From: Paguma larvata | Taxonomy: Eukaryota; Chordata; Mammalia; Carnivora; Viverridae | Length of the DNA stretch: 64,000 bases | Direction: 5' to 3' | Assembly (NCBI GenBank): GCA_030068075.1 | Contig: CM057823.1 | Location: forward strand, 19,502,485 to 19,566,484 | Part shown: piece by piece, positions 11,347 to 26,300 of the stretch | How positions within the stretch are numbered: the stretch's first letter is position 1 | How the letters are laid out: every line of letters starts with the position of its first letter | Notes under the pieces: model-generated | Seen by the model: the letters and a program-made list of their open reading frames with translations, nothing else | Databases searched by the model: none | Told to the model about the DNA's origin: nothing | Position numbers and translations under genes: made by a program

Positions 11347-14300
11347 GTGAGTAGAATCATATCCTATATTTTTATGTAGTAGTACGTTTAAAAATCTTTT
11401 CATCATTTTGTTTCTTACTTATTAGAAGTAAATTGTTAAAGTAAACTAACTTAAAACTTTCCCTTTCTAGTAATTATAACTTCTAAAAGTTAATGCAATT
11501 TTATAAAAAACAAAAACTTTTTTAAAGACATCATTATAATGATATTGCTATAAGAAAAACTTATATGAGAAGAAAGAAATACAATTAAAAGATGTAATAA
11601 TCTTTAGTACTATAATTATTTTTGTTGATTTGCACTGAAGTTTTAGCTGGAGGTGGGCTGAAAGAGAAAGAATGATAAGGACAATCAAAGGGATCACGTG
11701 TGGAAAACCGTTTGAGATATATTCACCTTCACATCAAAAGCAAGTTAAAATATTCTAGTTTTCAGCAACAGATATACTACATCAGCCAGAAAGTTCAAGG
11801 CTGAATTTGATCTGCTGATTAAAGAAAAATATTAAGTTAAAAATTATAGTCGTGAGAGAAAAGATTGGACAAGATGATTTCTGAATTACCCGTTTAACCA
11901 TAAGTGCAATTAGTAGTCTTTAGCATGAAAGTATTAAGTTACTACTATCTCAGATTGCAGTAGGGGCTGGGTGCTGGAGTGGGTGTTTGGGCGCGGTAAG
12001 AAGCACCTGACTGGAAGACAGGAACCCTGGCTTATCCATCTTCGTATTCTCACTGTCTAGCATAATGCCAGCCCAGAAGAGACCTTGTCAAATCCTAGTT
12101 GAATAAGTGAATAAAAGTGCGAATGTGTAACAGCACCAAGTCTGAGGCTGGGTTATCTTGAACTATAGGAGCTTTTTGAATCCTCACAAGAGGCCTGCAA
12201 ACTGGGCACATTACAGACACAATTAGTGAACACCATAGTCAGACAGATTACAAACACAGATTGGTTGTGCTTCAAAGACCATTCATTGCCTTTTTTTACC
12301 AAACTAGTTTAACATCTTTAACTGTATAAAGGAAGTAGTTTTGTCTCTCATCAAATGCTGTAGTAGGAAAAGCCAAAAAGGACCCAGTTTTCTTCTTGAC
12401 AGTGCTACAAAATGAATAGTTTTCTGAGCAAACGGGCACCAAGAGACCATTTAAAGGGACATAGTCTTCTGAGTTTGAGAGATTTGGAAATCAGTACCAT
12501 ATCCAGTAAAATGTCATGTTTTACGAGTTTGATCTCTGATTTTAAATTTGTGGTAGTTCAGAAAGGTTAAGATTTTCACTTTTTGTGTGTGTGTGTGTCT
12601 TGAGAATTTACTGTTCTTTACTTGAAACCATGTGATTGACCTCAGACTTGAGAGAGATGTGTTAATGGGCATAATTAGAAGAGAGCCTTAAAGAACCAAG
12701 GCAGGATGACAGCTATAGTGTTTTAATTGTACTTTTGCTTTTATCGATTCACTCTTTAAAAATTCAGTAGATGGTGAAATAGTTCTTGGCAGCATTGCAA
12801 AAGTTGGAAAACCACAAGAAAATTTTATGGACAGAATCTGTGGTCCAGGCCAATAGCTAGACTGGGTTTCTGTGGTTACCTCATACAAATAACCTGATCT
12901 GACTTTTATCTGAGATTTTGTGTAGCTTGGTTTATTGTATTTGAAAGCAGTTAATTGAAGAATATTCTGTAACTCAGGATATCCATAGTCCACATTAAGG
13001 AGGTTTTACTGTATTGAATTACTTTACGATCTTGTTGCCAAAGTAGATCCTTCGGTATATTTTCAATCAGGAACCATAAGAAAGCAGTTACTACTGTGAA
13101 TAATTAATCCAAATTAAAGTATGAAAATTTAATTTGCTTTTAACTAACTTTGTTTTAGAATTAGTGACTATATAATGTAATGCTTGTCTTTTTGTTTTCC
13201 ATCTGTTCTACATTTAACAGATTGCTCCCTCCACAATTTCCTCAGGAAAAACCAGTGATCAGTGTTTATCCACCAATACGACATCACTTAATGGATAAAC
13301 AAGGGGTCTATGTTACCTCTCCGTTAGTAAACAATGTATGTATATAGTATAATTTATTTCAGAGTAGTATAACAGGTGTATTACTTTTCTACTCTATCGA
13401 AATCTAAAATGCATTTAAAATCTCATTTGGAATCAGTAATATTCCAAAAAAAGGTCACCATATCTAATAGATAATATCGATTTGAAGGTTGTTTTTCTGT
13501 GATGTTGGTTGACCTGTTGATCTTAGAACTTTGGCTTATAGTAGATCTTCCATAGTTGTCCGAAGGAGATATAATTCAAATATGCCTCAAAGTTCTTAGG
13601 ATACTAAATAATTGATTAATATGAGGGATTATTACTTAAATGTACTCTTCAGTATTTATCTTTGAACCTTTGAATTATTTTTAAATGTGTGGAAATATTT
13701 TAGCTCCATTATTGGTTAAATAGATTTTTAGCCTGATTTATGATATTGGCTCTGTAGGAAAATACTTTAAGTTGTAGATTGTTAACATAGTCATTTGACA
13801 CAATATCCTTTGTTTTTCATTTAATTCTTGACTTGCAGAAGTGGATTTAAGTTTTAGGATGACATTATCCTAATAACACTTAATTCTGAAAGTGATCTTA
13901 ATCTTCCTGTATTACTGTTACTTTCAGTTTACAATGCACTCAGATCTTGGAAAAATTATTCAGAGTCTGTTGGATGAGTTTTGGAAGAATCCTCCAGTTT
14001 TAGCTCCTTCGTCAACAGCATTTCCGTAGTAAGTATATTTGTAACAAAAAACCCATATGTATATATTTATTTTTACTTATTTTTATCAACATAAGCATAA
14101 TATAGTTTAAAATTTCAAATGATGTTAAAAGGCAGGTCTCTTTTTTCCACATTCCCACCGTCACACAGATAAATTTATACTTTTCAGAGGCAACTGTATT
14201 TTCTTCTTTTAGCTGCTTCTTCAATATTTACCTTCATTTTCCTGAATAATGTAAACATAATATAAACATACATCTCTTGATTCTCTCATTTTAGGTACGA

Positions 14301-17300
14301 TATATCAACCTTCTGTTAGGATTGATGAGAGTTTTAGTTATCTTTATCTTTGACAAATGTTCCTTTCCTCTCAACCTCTCGGTGATTGATGTCATGATTT
14401 TTACTTAAATTTCATGTTTGATATTTTCATTAATTTGATTCTGTAAATATTCCCTGTTGCTAAACCATGTACTTGGTCATGATTACATTTCTTTTATGAT
14501 ATAACTTTTTGCCTTTTTCTGGACATAATAATTACTTCCATGTTTCCATGGAAGTAATTTTTAATTTTCCACATCTTTCAGCAGCTTTGAAAAATACCTT
14601 TCAAATCATTTTTACACATCATCAAACCTTGAGAACATGTATTTTGTGAATCTGCAGTTTGGTTAGAGGCTACTGGAGACAGCTTATCTTTGTTTCATCT
14701 TTTGCATTAACTGTTATGGTTTGAAATCCTCTGAAGGCTGACTCAATCTTCATGTATAGCAGTTAAAGTCAGTCACAAAGTCCCATCCAGGTTCAAAGGG
14801 GGGAGGAATAGACTCCATCTCTTGATAGAGTGGCAACGGTCAAGAAATTTATCTGTAGACATTTTGAAAATACAAAATGCCACAGTTCTTCCGGCAGCCA
14901 GAATTTACTTCTCTCCTGTATGCAAAAATGTACTCAGTCCCTTACAACCAGTGGGACATAAAGCATAGAATTGTAAAAATCTTTGGCTTTGTTCTGGGGG
15001 GGGGGGCCTTTAGGAAGCAGAGTTTCTGCCTTTAAAGAGGCAGCACTCCAGACAGCCTGAACAGAAACAGCATAGAATCAGCAATTTGAAAAATGCCTGG
15101 GGCACACAGAGGGGAGAGCGATTTACTCATCACAGTGTTTGTCCAGAGGGACAGGGATCTCAGAGACCTCCCCCTTAGGAAAAAAGGAGCTGGCACATGC
15201 CTTTGCTTTGCCTCTCCCCGCAGCTTAACCATACCTGTGAGAACCAGCGTGGCACCAACACTTGCTGTGTAACTTGCTTATGCCAAGGCCCGCTCCCCAT
15301 GCTTCGTTGGATCTGCCCTTCCCAGTCACACTTGCTTCAGTCCCCAGCACTGTGAGGTCCCTCCCCCAGGAGAGCTGCACCCCAATACACGCAGTTTGCA
15401 AGGCATCAGTCCTTGCCGCAGGGGGCAGCTGGCAGGTGCTGCAAAAGTCAGAGGTGAAACATGTTAAAGTGCACGCCCTGCCTAAGCACTCTATGTAGAT
15501 CTGCTTAGGCCATCTCAGTCCCCACAGCAGAGGCTCCAGGTCTCATTTAGCAGGCAGACCAGTGCACCCCACCCCCCTGGGACCAAACAGTACCCACAGC
15601 AGGCCAGGAAAGCCACTGCAGAAAACTGGACTGAAGGGAAAGGCGACAAGAACATAATAGGGCACACACAGCACGCAGATGTGGCCATCTGTACTGCTGT
15701 TAACTTCCCTCTTAGAACCACTTTTGCTGCATCCCAAAGATTTTGGATCATTGCGTTTTGATTTTCATTTGTCTCCATGTAATTTTTAATTTCTTTTTTG
15801 ATTTCTTGTTCGACATTCATTGTTTAGTAGCATGTTATTTAACCTCCATGTATTTGTCCTTTTTGCAGGATTTTTTTTTTTAGTTGCACAGCATTGTAGT
15901 CTGAAAAGATGCATGGGATCAGTTCAATCTTTTCGAATTTGCTGAGACTTGTTTTGTGGCATAACATGTGACGTAGTCTAGAGAATGTTTCATGTGCACT
16001 TGAAAAGAATATGTTTTCTCCTGTTTTAGGATGGACTGTATCTAATATATCTGTTAAATTCATCTGGCCCAGTGTGTCATTCAAAGCCACAGCAGTTTCT
16101 TTCATTTTCCATGGGGGATATGTCCACTGATTTAAGTGGGGTGCTAAGTCCCCTACTACTACTGTACTAGTATCATTTAATTCCTTTATGTTTGCCGTTA
16201 ACTGTTTTTTGTATTTGCTTTCGTGTTGGGTGCTTTCGTGTTGGGTCCATAAACACTTATAATTGTTATATGCTCTTGTTGGAAAGTTCCCTTTATTATG
16301 ATATAAAACCCTTCTTTATCTGTTGTTACAGTCTTTGTTTTAATGTCTACTGTGTCCAATATAAGTATTGCTACTGTGGCTTTCTTTTGACATCCATTTA
16401 CAAGATAAATGTTTCTCCATCCCCTCGGTTTCAATCTGTTGGTGTCGTTAGGGCTGAAATGAGACTTACGTAAGCAGCAGATACATGGATCTTGTTTTCT
16501 TATCCATTCTGTCACCCTACGTTTCTTGAATGGAGTTTAGTACGTTTATATTTGAAGTATTAATATATGTATTTATTGCTATTTCATTGTTTTGTGGTTG
16601 TGTCTATAGTTTTTTTCTGACCCTTTCTTGTCTTGCTATTTCCTGGTTTGATGGGGTTTTTTAGGGATATACTTGGATTCCTTTCTCCTTATTCTTTCCT
16701 TATCACTGTTTTTTTTTTTAATGTTTATTTATTTTGAGAGAGACGGGGGCAGGCAGAGAGAGAGAGAACCCCAAGCAGGCTCTGTGCTGTCAGCTTGAGA
16801 CCCAGTGTAGGGCTCGCTCTCACCAACCAAGAGACGTGACGTGAGCTGAAATCAAGAGTTGGAAGCTTAACGGACTATTACTATTACTGGTTCTTAATTT
16901 GTGGTTAGACAAACCATGGGTTTGTATGACATCTTCTGGATATAGCAGTCTATATTAAGTTGATGGTTGCTGACGTTTGAACCCATTTACTCCTCTCCCC
17001 GACATGTGTTAGGTATATGGTATATTTTATATCCTTTTGTGATCCCTTGACTGATTTTTACAAATACACTTATTTTTCATACTCTCATTTATGGTCTTTC
17101 TTTTCCACTCAAAGAGTCCCTTTTACTGGTTTTTGTAGGGCTGGTTTAATAGTCATGAATTCCTTTGGTTCTTGTTTGTCTGAGAAACTACTTCTCCTAC
17201 TATTCTGAATGATCGACCTGCAGGACAGAGTATTCATGGCTGCAGATTTTTCCTTTTCAGCACTTTGAATATCATGTCACTCCCTTCTGGCCTGCAAAAT

Positions 17301-20300
17301 TTCTGCTGAAAAGTCTACGGATACCTTTATGGATATTCTTTAGTAGGCGACTGTCTTTTCTTTTGCTGCTTTTAACGTCCTCTCTTTATCACTACTTTCT
17401 GCCATTTTAATTACTATCTATGTCTTGGTATGGACCTCCTTGAGTTGATTCATTTTAGAGGAGACCTCTGTGCTTCCTGGATTTAGACATCTGTTTCCTT
17501 CCCCAGACTAGAGAAGTTTTCAGCTATTATTTCTTCAAATAAATTTTCCACCTCCTCCCACCCCCTTCTTCTTCTGGAATCTCTACATTCCGAATGTTCT
17601 TATACTTGACAGAGTCACTGAGTTCCCTAAGAGTAGTCCCAATTTGCATCAATTTTTTTTTCTCTCATTTGTTCAGCATGGTTACTTTAGATCACCCTCT
17701 CTTCCAGACCATTAATTCGTTCCTCTGCTTCATCTATCCTGTTAGTAATTCCATTAAATGCATTTTTTTATTTCACTTATTGTGTTCTTCATCACTCAGT
17801 GGTTCTTTTTTATCTCTTTGTTAAGGGTCTGATGTCCTCCACTCTTCTCAAGGCCGTTATATGTTAGAGGTTTATCAATTTTATTGATTTTTTCAAAGAC
17901 TCAGTTCCTGGTTTCATTGATCTTTTTTACTGTTTTTTTTGTTTTTGTTTTAGTTTCTGTATTATTCATTCTATTCTAATCTTTATTATTTACTTCCTTC
18001 TTCTGGTTTTGGATTTTCTTAGTTCATTTCTTAGCTTCATTTGGATGTCTGTTTCCTTCCCCAGACTAGAGAAGTTTTCAGCTATTATTTCTTCAAATAA
18101 ATTTTCCACCTCCTCCCACCCCCTTCTTCTTCTGGAATCTCTACATTCCGAATGTTCTTATACTTGCTAAGAAGCAAATCAGAAACCTCTAGCCAGACTC
18201 ATCAAGAAAAAGAGAAAGGACCTAAATAAACAAAATAACAAATGAGAGAAGAGGAATAACAGCAGAAATATAAACAGTTCTTAAGAGAATATTATGAAAA
18301 ATTATTTGCTGGCAAATTGGACAACCAGGAAGAAATGGATAAATTCCTAGAAACATATAACCTACCAAAACTGAAAAAGTAAGAAACAGAAAATTTGAAC
18401 AGGTCAGTTACTAGTAAGGAAATTGAATTAGTAATCAAAAAACTCAACAAACAAGTCTAGAACCAGATGTCTTTACAGGCAAATTCTACAAATATTAACA
18501 AGAGTTAATTCCTATTCTTCTCAAACTATTCCACAAAATACAAGAGGAAGGAAAATTTCCAAATTTATTCTGTGAGGCCAGCATTACCCTGATAAGAAAA
18601 CCAGAAAAAAGACACCACACAAAAAAGTAAACTACAGTTCAATATCTCTGAAGAACATAGCAAAAATCCTTAATTCTGTTAGCTAACCAAATCCAACAAT
18701 ACATTAAAAAAATTATTCACCGCAATCAAGTGGCATTTATTTCTGGGATGCAAGGGTGGTTCAGTATTTAAAACTCCTTCAGTGTAGTACATCATATCAC
18801 TAAGAGAAAGGATAAAAACGGTATGATTGTTTTAGTAGATGCAGAAAAAGAATATGACAAAGCACAACATCCATTCATGATAAAAAATATTTCTAAACAA
18901 AGTAGATTTAGAGAGAACGTACCACAAAATAATCAAGGCGATATATGAAAAGCCCACAGCTAATAGCATACTCAATGGTGAAAAACTGATAGCTTTTCCT
19001 TTAAGATCGGAAACAAAACAAGGATGTCTGCTGTCACTAGTTTTATTTAGTAAACATATATTGGAAACTCTAGCCACGGCAATCAGACAAGAAAAATAAA
19101 TACAATTCATCTAAATTGGTAAGTATTTTGTGAATTTGACTACAATATGCCTTATCGATGGCGCTTCTTGTTGAATCTATTGGGAGTTCTCTGTGCTTCT
19201 TGGAATTTGAGGCCTGTGCCCTATATTAGATTAGGAAAGTTTTCTCACATACACCTTCTGCCCCTTTTTCTCTTTCTTCATCATCTGGGGCACCTCTGAT
19301 ATAAACGTTACTCCTTTTTAATAAGTCATTGAGTTCTTTAAGTCCTATGTTACGATCTTTTGCCCATTTTCCCTCTTCATTATTTTCTGTAATTTTATCT
19401 TGTATATCACTGATTCATTGCTGTTGTTTCATACATCCTTGCTGTCACAGTATCCATTCAAGATTTCATCTCGGTTGTAGCATTTTTAATTTTTGCCTGA
19501 CTAGATTTTAGTTCTTATATCTCTGCAGAAAGAGATTCTCTGGTGTCTTCTATGCTTTTGTCAACTTCAGCTAGTATTATAATCATGGTTTAAAATTCTG
19601 GCTCAGACATCTTACTTATATCTGTGTTGATTAAATCCCTGGCCATCATTTCTTCCTGTTCTTTCTTTTGGGGTGAATTCCTCTGTCTTATCATTTTAGG
19701 GGAAGAAAAAAATGAAGAAAAACGATAAAATAAAGTAAAAAGTAAAAAATTGTAAACAAAGCAAAAGAAAACAAAATCAAATAAAGGAAGCTAGATCCTA
19801 GGTGGGTTTTGGTATGTTTTTTGAAAGAAGTTTGGTAGAAAGGAAAAAAAGTTAAAAAAATTTTTTTAAATAATAGAATAAAATATTGTAAAAAATGTTT
19901 TTAAGAAAAAAATATTACTCTCTCTTTACCCATGAAAGAGAAAAAAGTAAAGAAAAAAGAAAATAACAGAAGCAAAAACGGAAGCAAAGAAAAGGAACAG
20001 TTTGAAGGGATTTGTGCCGGTCTTCTGGGGGATGCGCCTGGAGGGTGCAGGTGGCCAGGGCGTGGCGTAGTGGCTCATTGTCCACTCGGTGGTGCTGCTT
20101 AGCTCATCTGTGTGTGTAAGTGTGCGCTACAGGTGGAAATGGCTTCACCCAGCTCTTTAGTCTCTGGCGTGGGCATTTTGTGCCCTCACAGACACTCAAT
20201 CAAGCACCCCTCCTTTGTCTTGGACTTCTGTCCACTTCCCACCTTTACCGTGCCTGTGTCCAAGCTGTCTCCCTCTAGAGTTTTATCTCAGATGGGACTG

Positions 20301-23300
20301 TGTTTCAAACCCCCACACTTCAGAGACCCTCCCTACTTGGACCCACTGCTGATTCTCTGGGGGGAGGGTCTCATCAAGCAATGGCCAGGTGCCAGCTTGT
20401 CCCAGAAAACGTTCGCCGATCACATAGCAGCAGAGACCCAGAGTTTATGGTCAGTCATAACACACGCCAGCGCCAGGTTTTGCTGCACTCTCGCATCTCT
20501 GTTCCAATGTCAGTAATTGCCGCAGCATTCTGGGGTCTGCTGGGACTTCTGCTGTCGGGGAAACCATATGGTGTCTACTCAGTGCATTCCAGGTAAGGGG
20601 ACTGCTTCTCCCCATGTGGCACACAGAACCCTCAGACCCCGCTACCCGCTCCTGGGGATTGGTCCTAAATCCTCACCAGAGCACCACCAGGCACTGAGCT
20701 CTGAACCTTCAGACTCTGCGCTCCACTGTTTCTAGAATCCTGGCCCTATTGAAACCTTCTCCTTTCTCCCTGTCAGTGGCTCTTGGGAACAGATTTCTTG
20801 TGCAGTCCCCTGTGAGTCCTCACTCTTTCTCTCTAGCCACTTTCTTCCTTGATCCCGACGCACTGCACTCTTCTCCTTTCTCTTTCTCTCTCTGTCCTCT
20901 CTCTGTGAATATGGTTCCCTTCCCTCTATGGCTTCTTGGTTTTTCTCTCCGCCAGTTCACCTCTCCACACCAAGTACCTGCCAAGTTCTCTGGCTCACAG
21001 AACGCAGACTGTTGCGTTAATCCTCAGATCCCTTTCCTAGGTGTTCAGAATTGTTTGATGCTGATCTGTGTTTCGGGGATGAGACAGCTCAAAGTCTCCA
21101 TACTATTCCTCCATCTTAACTCTCTGTCTAGATTTAGCCTAATTCTTAAAGGGCCCTAAGATTTTTTGAATGGTCAACTTCAGCTTAAAATCACCCATGC
21201 ATTAGCCCCCAACAAGAGAGTCAGCTTGTACTTTGGACCTTTTAAGCCAACTTCTTTTCTCTACTTTTGAAAGTCGTAGATGGCATTTTCTTCCAAGAGA
21301 AGGCTATTTTGTTTACATTGAAAATCCGTTATCGTAGCTAGATCTTCTGGGTAACTTGCTGCAGCTTCTACATCGGCACTTCCTGCTTCACCCTGCATTT
21401 CTGTGCTATGAAGAAGGCTTCTTTCCTTAAACCTCATGATCCAAAACCTGCCGAGTTCTCCCTCTTCTAATGCAGCTTCCTCACCTCTCTCAGCCTTCAT
21501 AGAACTACAGAACGTTAGGGGCTTTGCTCTGGGTTAGGCTCTGGCTTAAGGGAACGTTATGGCTGGTTTGATCTTCTGTTTTAAACCATTAAATGTTTTC
21601 TCCACATCTGCATTAAGTCTGTTTCATTTTCTTTTCATGCATGTGTTCACTGGAGCAGGACTTTTAATTTCCATCAAGAACCTTTCCTTTCCATTCACAA
21701 CTTGGCTGTTTGGCCCAAGAGGCCGAGCTTTTTGCCCATCTTGGCTTTTGGTATACTCTCCTCACTAAGCTCAATCATTTCTAGGTTTTGATTTAAAGTA
21801 AGAGACCTGTGACTCTCATTTGAACATTTAAGAGGCCATTGTAGGGTTATTAATGGGCCTAATGTCAATATTACATCTCAGGGAAGAGGACACAGATGGG
21901 GACCAGCCTGTCAGTGGAGCAGTCAGAACACACATTTATCAGCTAAGTTCATTGTCTTATATGGGTGTACATCATGCCATCCCAAAAACAGTTACCATAG
22001 TAACGTCAGAGATCACTGAGCACAGATCACCAAAACAAAAATAATAATAATGAAAAAGTTTGAAATACTGCAAGGATTACCAAAATGTGATACCAAGATG
22101 CGAAATGAGCAGCTGCTGGTAGAAAAATGGTGCCACTAGACTTGTTTGTTGTCATAAACCCTCAATTTTTTAAAAGATACAGTATCTGTGAAGCACAATG
22201 AGTTATGTTTTATATTTTAACATTTTTAGCAGTTCTTATATACACTTACCTATTTTCCTTTAAAATCTTTTAGCAAAGCAGTCATGACTCAGTCATATTT
22301 TTCTAGATAAAGTGAGAGCTACTATTCAAGCAACCTGTCTTGAGTACATTTTCTGGGTTAGATGTCCTCCATTCTTCTTACAAAGATAGTGATGAGTGCT
22401 AACAGAATGCTCAAAACTCAAAAAGAGACTTTACTTCTTCTCTGGCTGGTTGAATTGTATGTTTTCTAAAACATTTTTCTTTTTCATGGAAACCACACTT
22501 CTATTGGGGTGGCATCATATTTTATCAATTTATATATTTAAATTCCGTTACATGATTAAAGTAACAAGATTCTGTCTCTGTTGCATGGCCATTGTTACTT
22601 AGAACCATTTGGGAATAATTTTATAGGTTTACCCCTAAAGTCTAATCTAATGTTTTTTCTTTCTTTCTCTTCAGCCTGTACAGTAATCCAAGTGGGATGC
22701 CTCCTTACGCATCCCAGGGTTTTCCGTTTCTGCCTCCATATCCACCACAAGAAGCTAACAGGACTATCACTTCTTTGTCCGTTGCTGACACCATTTCTTC
22801 TTCGCCAGCAAGTTACACAACAGCCAAACCCGCTGCTCCTTCTTTTGGCGTCCTTTCAAATCTGCCATTACCTGTCCCCACAACAGACACTTCAGCACCG
22901 GTGGGTATCTCTAGTTTTCTACATTGTGTATCCTTGAAATCATCCAATCAACAAATATTTATTATATTTATTCTTATAATAACAAATATTATTATATACT
23001 TATTTGTGCCACTAAGTAAGGCACAAAAGATAAAAAGATTAAATCACACTTTCAACTAAAGTAACAAACTCAGAAGTGACCAGCAAATTATCAAATAGTT
23101 GCAAATGTGAAACTTCCAGTAGAGTAGAAAAGATAGTCTGGAATTCTGGTGAACACACAGTACTCCTAGAACCTGAGGTAGAACTAGAAGGGATGCCTTT
23201 ATAAAAAATGTGTTTCTGCTTTTTCACCACTTTGGCCTTAGTGCCTCAAACCACACCTGATACATATAGTAGGTGCTCCATTAAAATGAGGCAGATAAAT

Positions 23301-26300
23301 GAATGTATTTATTTATGTTTGAGGCCAGATTTTGATAGATGGTAATGAATTTGTCAGGATGAAAGGGGTTGTATAAAGTTTTCTGTGAAGAGGCAGTAGT
23401 ATTTACAAAGTCCTAGAGGCATAAACCAAATTGCATTGTTGTGAAACTGCCTTTAATAGATCTGTCTGGCTGTCATAGAGGAAATAGACATAAAGGCACG
23501 AGAAGTGATCATCGAAGAGAAGTAGGTTTCAGACTGTGGAGGATCTCTGTCTACCTTGCTAAGGGCTTCAAGTGTCTCATTGGTTTAAAAAGTTGTATGT
23601 TCTTAAATTAAGTGGTAACTATTACCATGCGGGATGTTACTGAAAGACTATGTGAATAAAACGTATAAAATGATTTAAAAACCTTCATTTTAGGGTTTTT
23701 TAAATTTTATTTAAATAATTTATTTTCAAATTGGTTTCCATATAACACCCAGTGTTCATCCCAACAAGTGCCCTCTTCAATGCCTGTCACCCACTGTCCC
23801 CCCTCCCGCACTCCCCTCACCCCCCTCACCCTCAGTTTGTTCTTAGTCTTTGAGAGTCTCTTATGTTTTATCTTCCCTCTGTGTCTTTTTTTTCCTTTCC
23901 CCTCTTCCCCTCCCCCATGGTTTTTGCTAAGTCTCTCAAAATCCACCTATGCGTGGAAACATATGGTATCTGTCTTTTTCTGACTGACTTATTTCACTTA
24001 GCATAATACCCTCCAGTTCCATCCACGTTGCTACACATGGCCAGATTTCGTTCTTTCTCATTGCTGTGTAGTAGTCCATTGTATATATGTGCCACATCTT
24101 CTTTATCCATTCGTCAGTTGATGGGCACTTGGTCTCTTTCCATGATTTGGCTATTGTCGAAAGTGCTGCTATGAACATTGGGGTACACGTGCTCCTATGC
24201 ATCAGCACTCCTTTGTCTCTTGGGTAGATTCCTAGCAGTGCTATTGCTGGGTCATAGGGTAGCTCTATTTTCATTTTTTTGAGGAACCTCCATACCGTTT
24301 TCCAGAGCGGCTGCACTAGTTTGCATTCCCACCAACAGTGTAGGAGGGTGCCTGCTTCTCCACCTCCCCGCCAGCATTTATAGCTTCCTGATTTATTCAT
24401 TTTAGCCACTCTAACTGGTATGAGGTGCTATCTCAGTGTGGTTTTGATTTGTATTTCCCTGATGATGAGTGACATTGAGCATCGTTTCATGTGTCTGTTG
24501 GCCATCTGGATGTCCTCTTTGGAGAAGTGTCTATTCATATCTTCCGCCCGTTTCTTCACTGGATTATTCGTTTTTCGGGTGTGGAGTTTGGTAAGTTCTT
24601 TATAGAGTTTAGATACTAGTCCTTTATCTGATATGTCACTTGCAATTATCCTTTCCCATTCCGTCGGTTGTCTATTAGTTTTGTTGGTTATTTCCTTTGC
24701 CGTGCAGAAGCTTTTTATATTGATGACGTCCCAATAGTTCATTTTTGCTTTAAATTCCCCCGCCTTTGGAGATGTGTTGCGTAGGAAATTGCTGCGGCTG
24801 AGGACAAAGAGGTTTTTTCCTGCTTTATCCTCTAGGATTTTGATGGTTTCCTGTCTCACATTCAGGTCCTTCATCCATTTAGAGTTTATTTTTATGAGTG
24901 GTGTAAGAAAGTGGTCTAGTTTCATTCTTCTGAATGTTGCTGGAAGAATTCTCCCAGCACCATTTGCTAAAGAGGCTGTCTTTTTTCCATTGGATACTCT
25001 TTCCTGCTTTGTCAAAGATGAGTTGGCCATATGCCATTTCTGAGTTTTCTATTCTATTCCATTGGTCTATGTGTCTGTTCTTGTGCCAGTACCATGCTGT
25101 CTTGATTACTACCACTTTGTAGTAGAGGCTAAAATCTGGGATTGTGATGCCTCCCGCTTTGGTTTTCTTCTTCAATATTACTTTGGCTATTCGGTGTCTT
25201 TTGTGGTTCCATACAAATTTTAGGATTCTTTGCTCTAGCTTTGAGAAGAATGCTGGTGCAATTTTGATTGGGATTGCATTGAATGTGTAGATTGCTTTGG
25301 GTAGTTTTGCCATTTTAACAATATTTATTCTTCCAATCCATGAGCATGGGATGTTTTTCCATTTCCTTGTGTCTTCCTCAATTTCGTTCATAAGTTTTTT
25401 ATAGTTTTCAGCATTGAGATCTTTTACATCTTTGGTTAGGTTTATTCCTAGGTATTTGATGGTTTTTGGTGCGATTGTGAATGGGATTCGCTTCTTTATT
25501 TCTCTTTCTATTGCTTCATTGTTGGTGTAAAGGAAAGCAACCGATTTCTGTACGTTGATTTTGTATCCTGCAACTTTGCCAAATTCATGGATCAGTTCTA
25601 GTAGGCTTTTGGTGGATTCTGTTGGGTTTTCCACGTAAAGTAACATGTTGTCTGCAAAGAGTGAAAGTTTGACTTCATCCTTGCTAATATTGATGCCTTT
25701 TATTTTGTTTTGTTGTCTGATTGCTGATGCTAGGACCTCCAACACTATGTTGAATAGCAGTGGTGAGAGTGGACACCCCTGTCGTGTTCCTGATCTCAGG
25801 GGGAAGGCTCTCAGTTTTTCCCCATTGAGGATGATATTAGCTGTGGGCTTTTCATAAATGGCTTTTATGATGCCTGAGTATGTTCCCTCTATCCCGACTT
25901 TCTCAAGAGTTTTTATTAAGAAGGGATGCTGTATTTTGTCAAATGCTTTCTCTGCATCAATCCACAGGATCATATGGTTCTTATCTTTTCTTTTGTTAAT
26001 GTGATGTATCACATTGATTGATTTGCGAATGTTGAACCATCCCTGCAACCCGGGGATGAATCCTGCTTGATCATGGTGAATAATTCTTTTTATATGCTGT
26101 TGGGTTCGATTTGCTAATATCTTGTTAAGAAGTTTTGCATCCATGTTCATCAAGGATATTGGCCTGTAGTTCTCTTTTTTTGCTGGGTCTCTATCTGGTT
26201 TGGGAATCAAAGTGATGGTGGCCTCATAGAATGAGTCCGGGAGTTTTCCTTCCGTCTCAATTTTTTGGAACAGCTTGAGGAGGGATTAACTCTGTTTTAA

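Larger units (their letters stand above)
15690..18047 (-). mobile_element. LINE-1 segments, antisense (ORF2 endonuclease start and upstream part)
   Basis: The - strand frame at 16515-16198 reads the N-terminal part of the ORF2 endonuclease ([52 protein letters not shown]). The region to its right is the ORF1/leader side. From about 17846 ORF2-type antisense sequence resumes, so more than one copy is joined. A SINE interrupts at 16708-16876. Confidence 0.75.

Noticed and set aside
14530..14559. Small hairpin with 13-bp arms, possibly a microRNA
   Set aside because: Too short for a microRNA precursor, and A/T-rich introns give such palindromes by chance.
20112..21159. Open frames of 134 and 136 codons on the + strand
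   Set aside because: They lie in the GC-rich antisense L1 leader, where stop codons are scarce by composition; they show no domain and no splice or start context.
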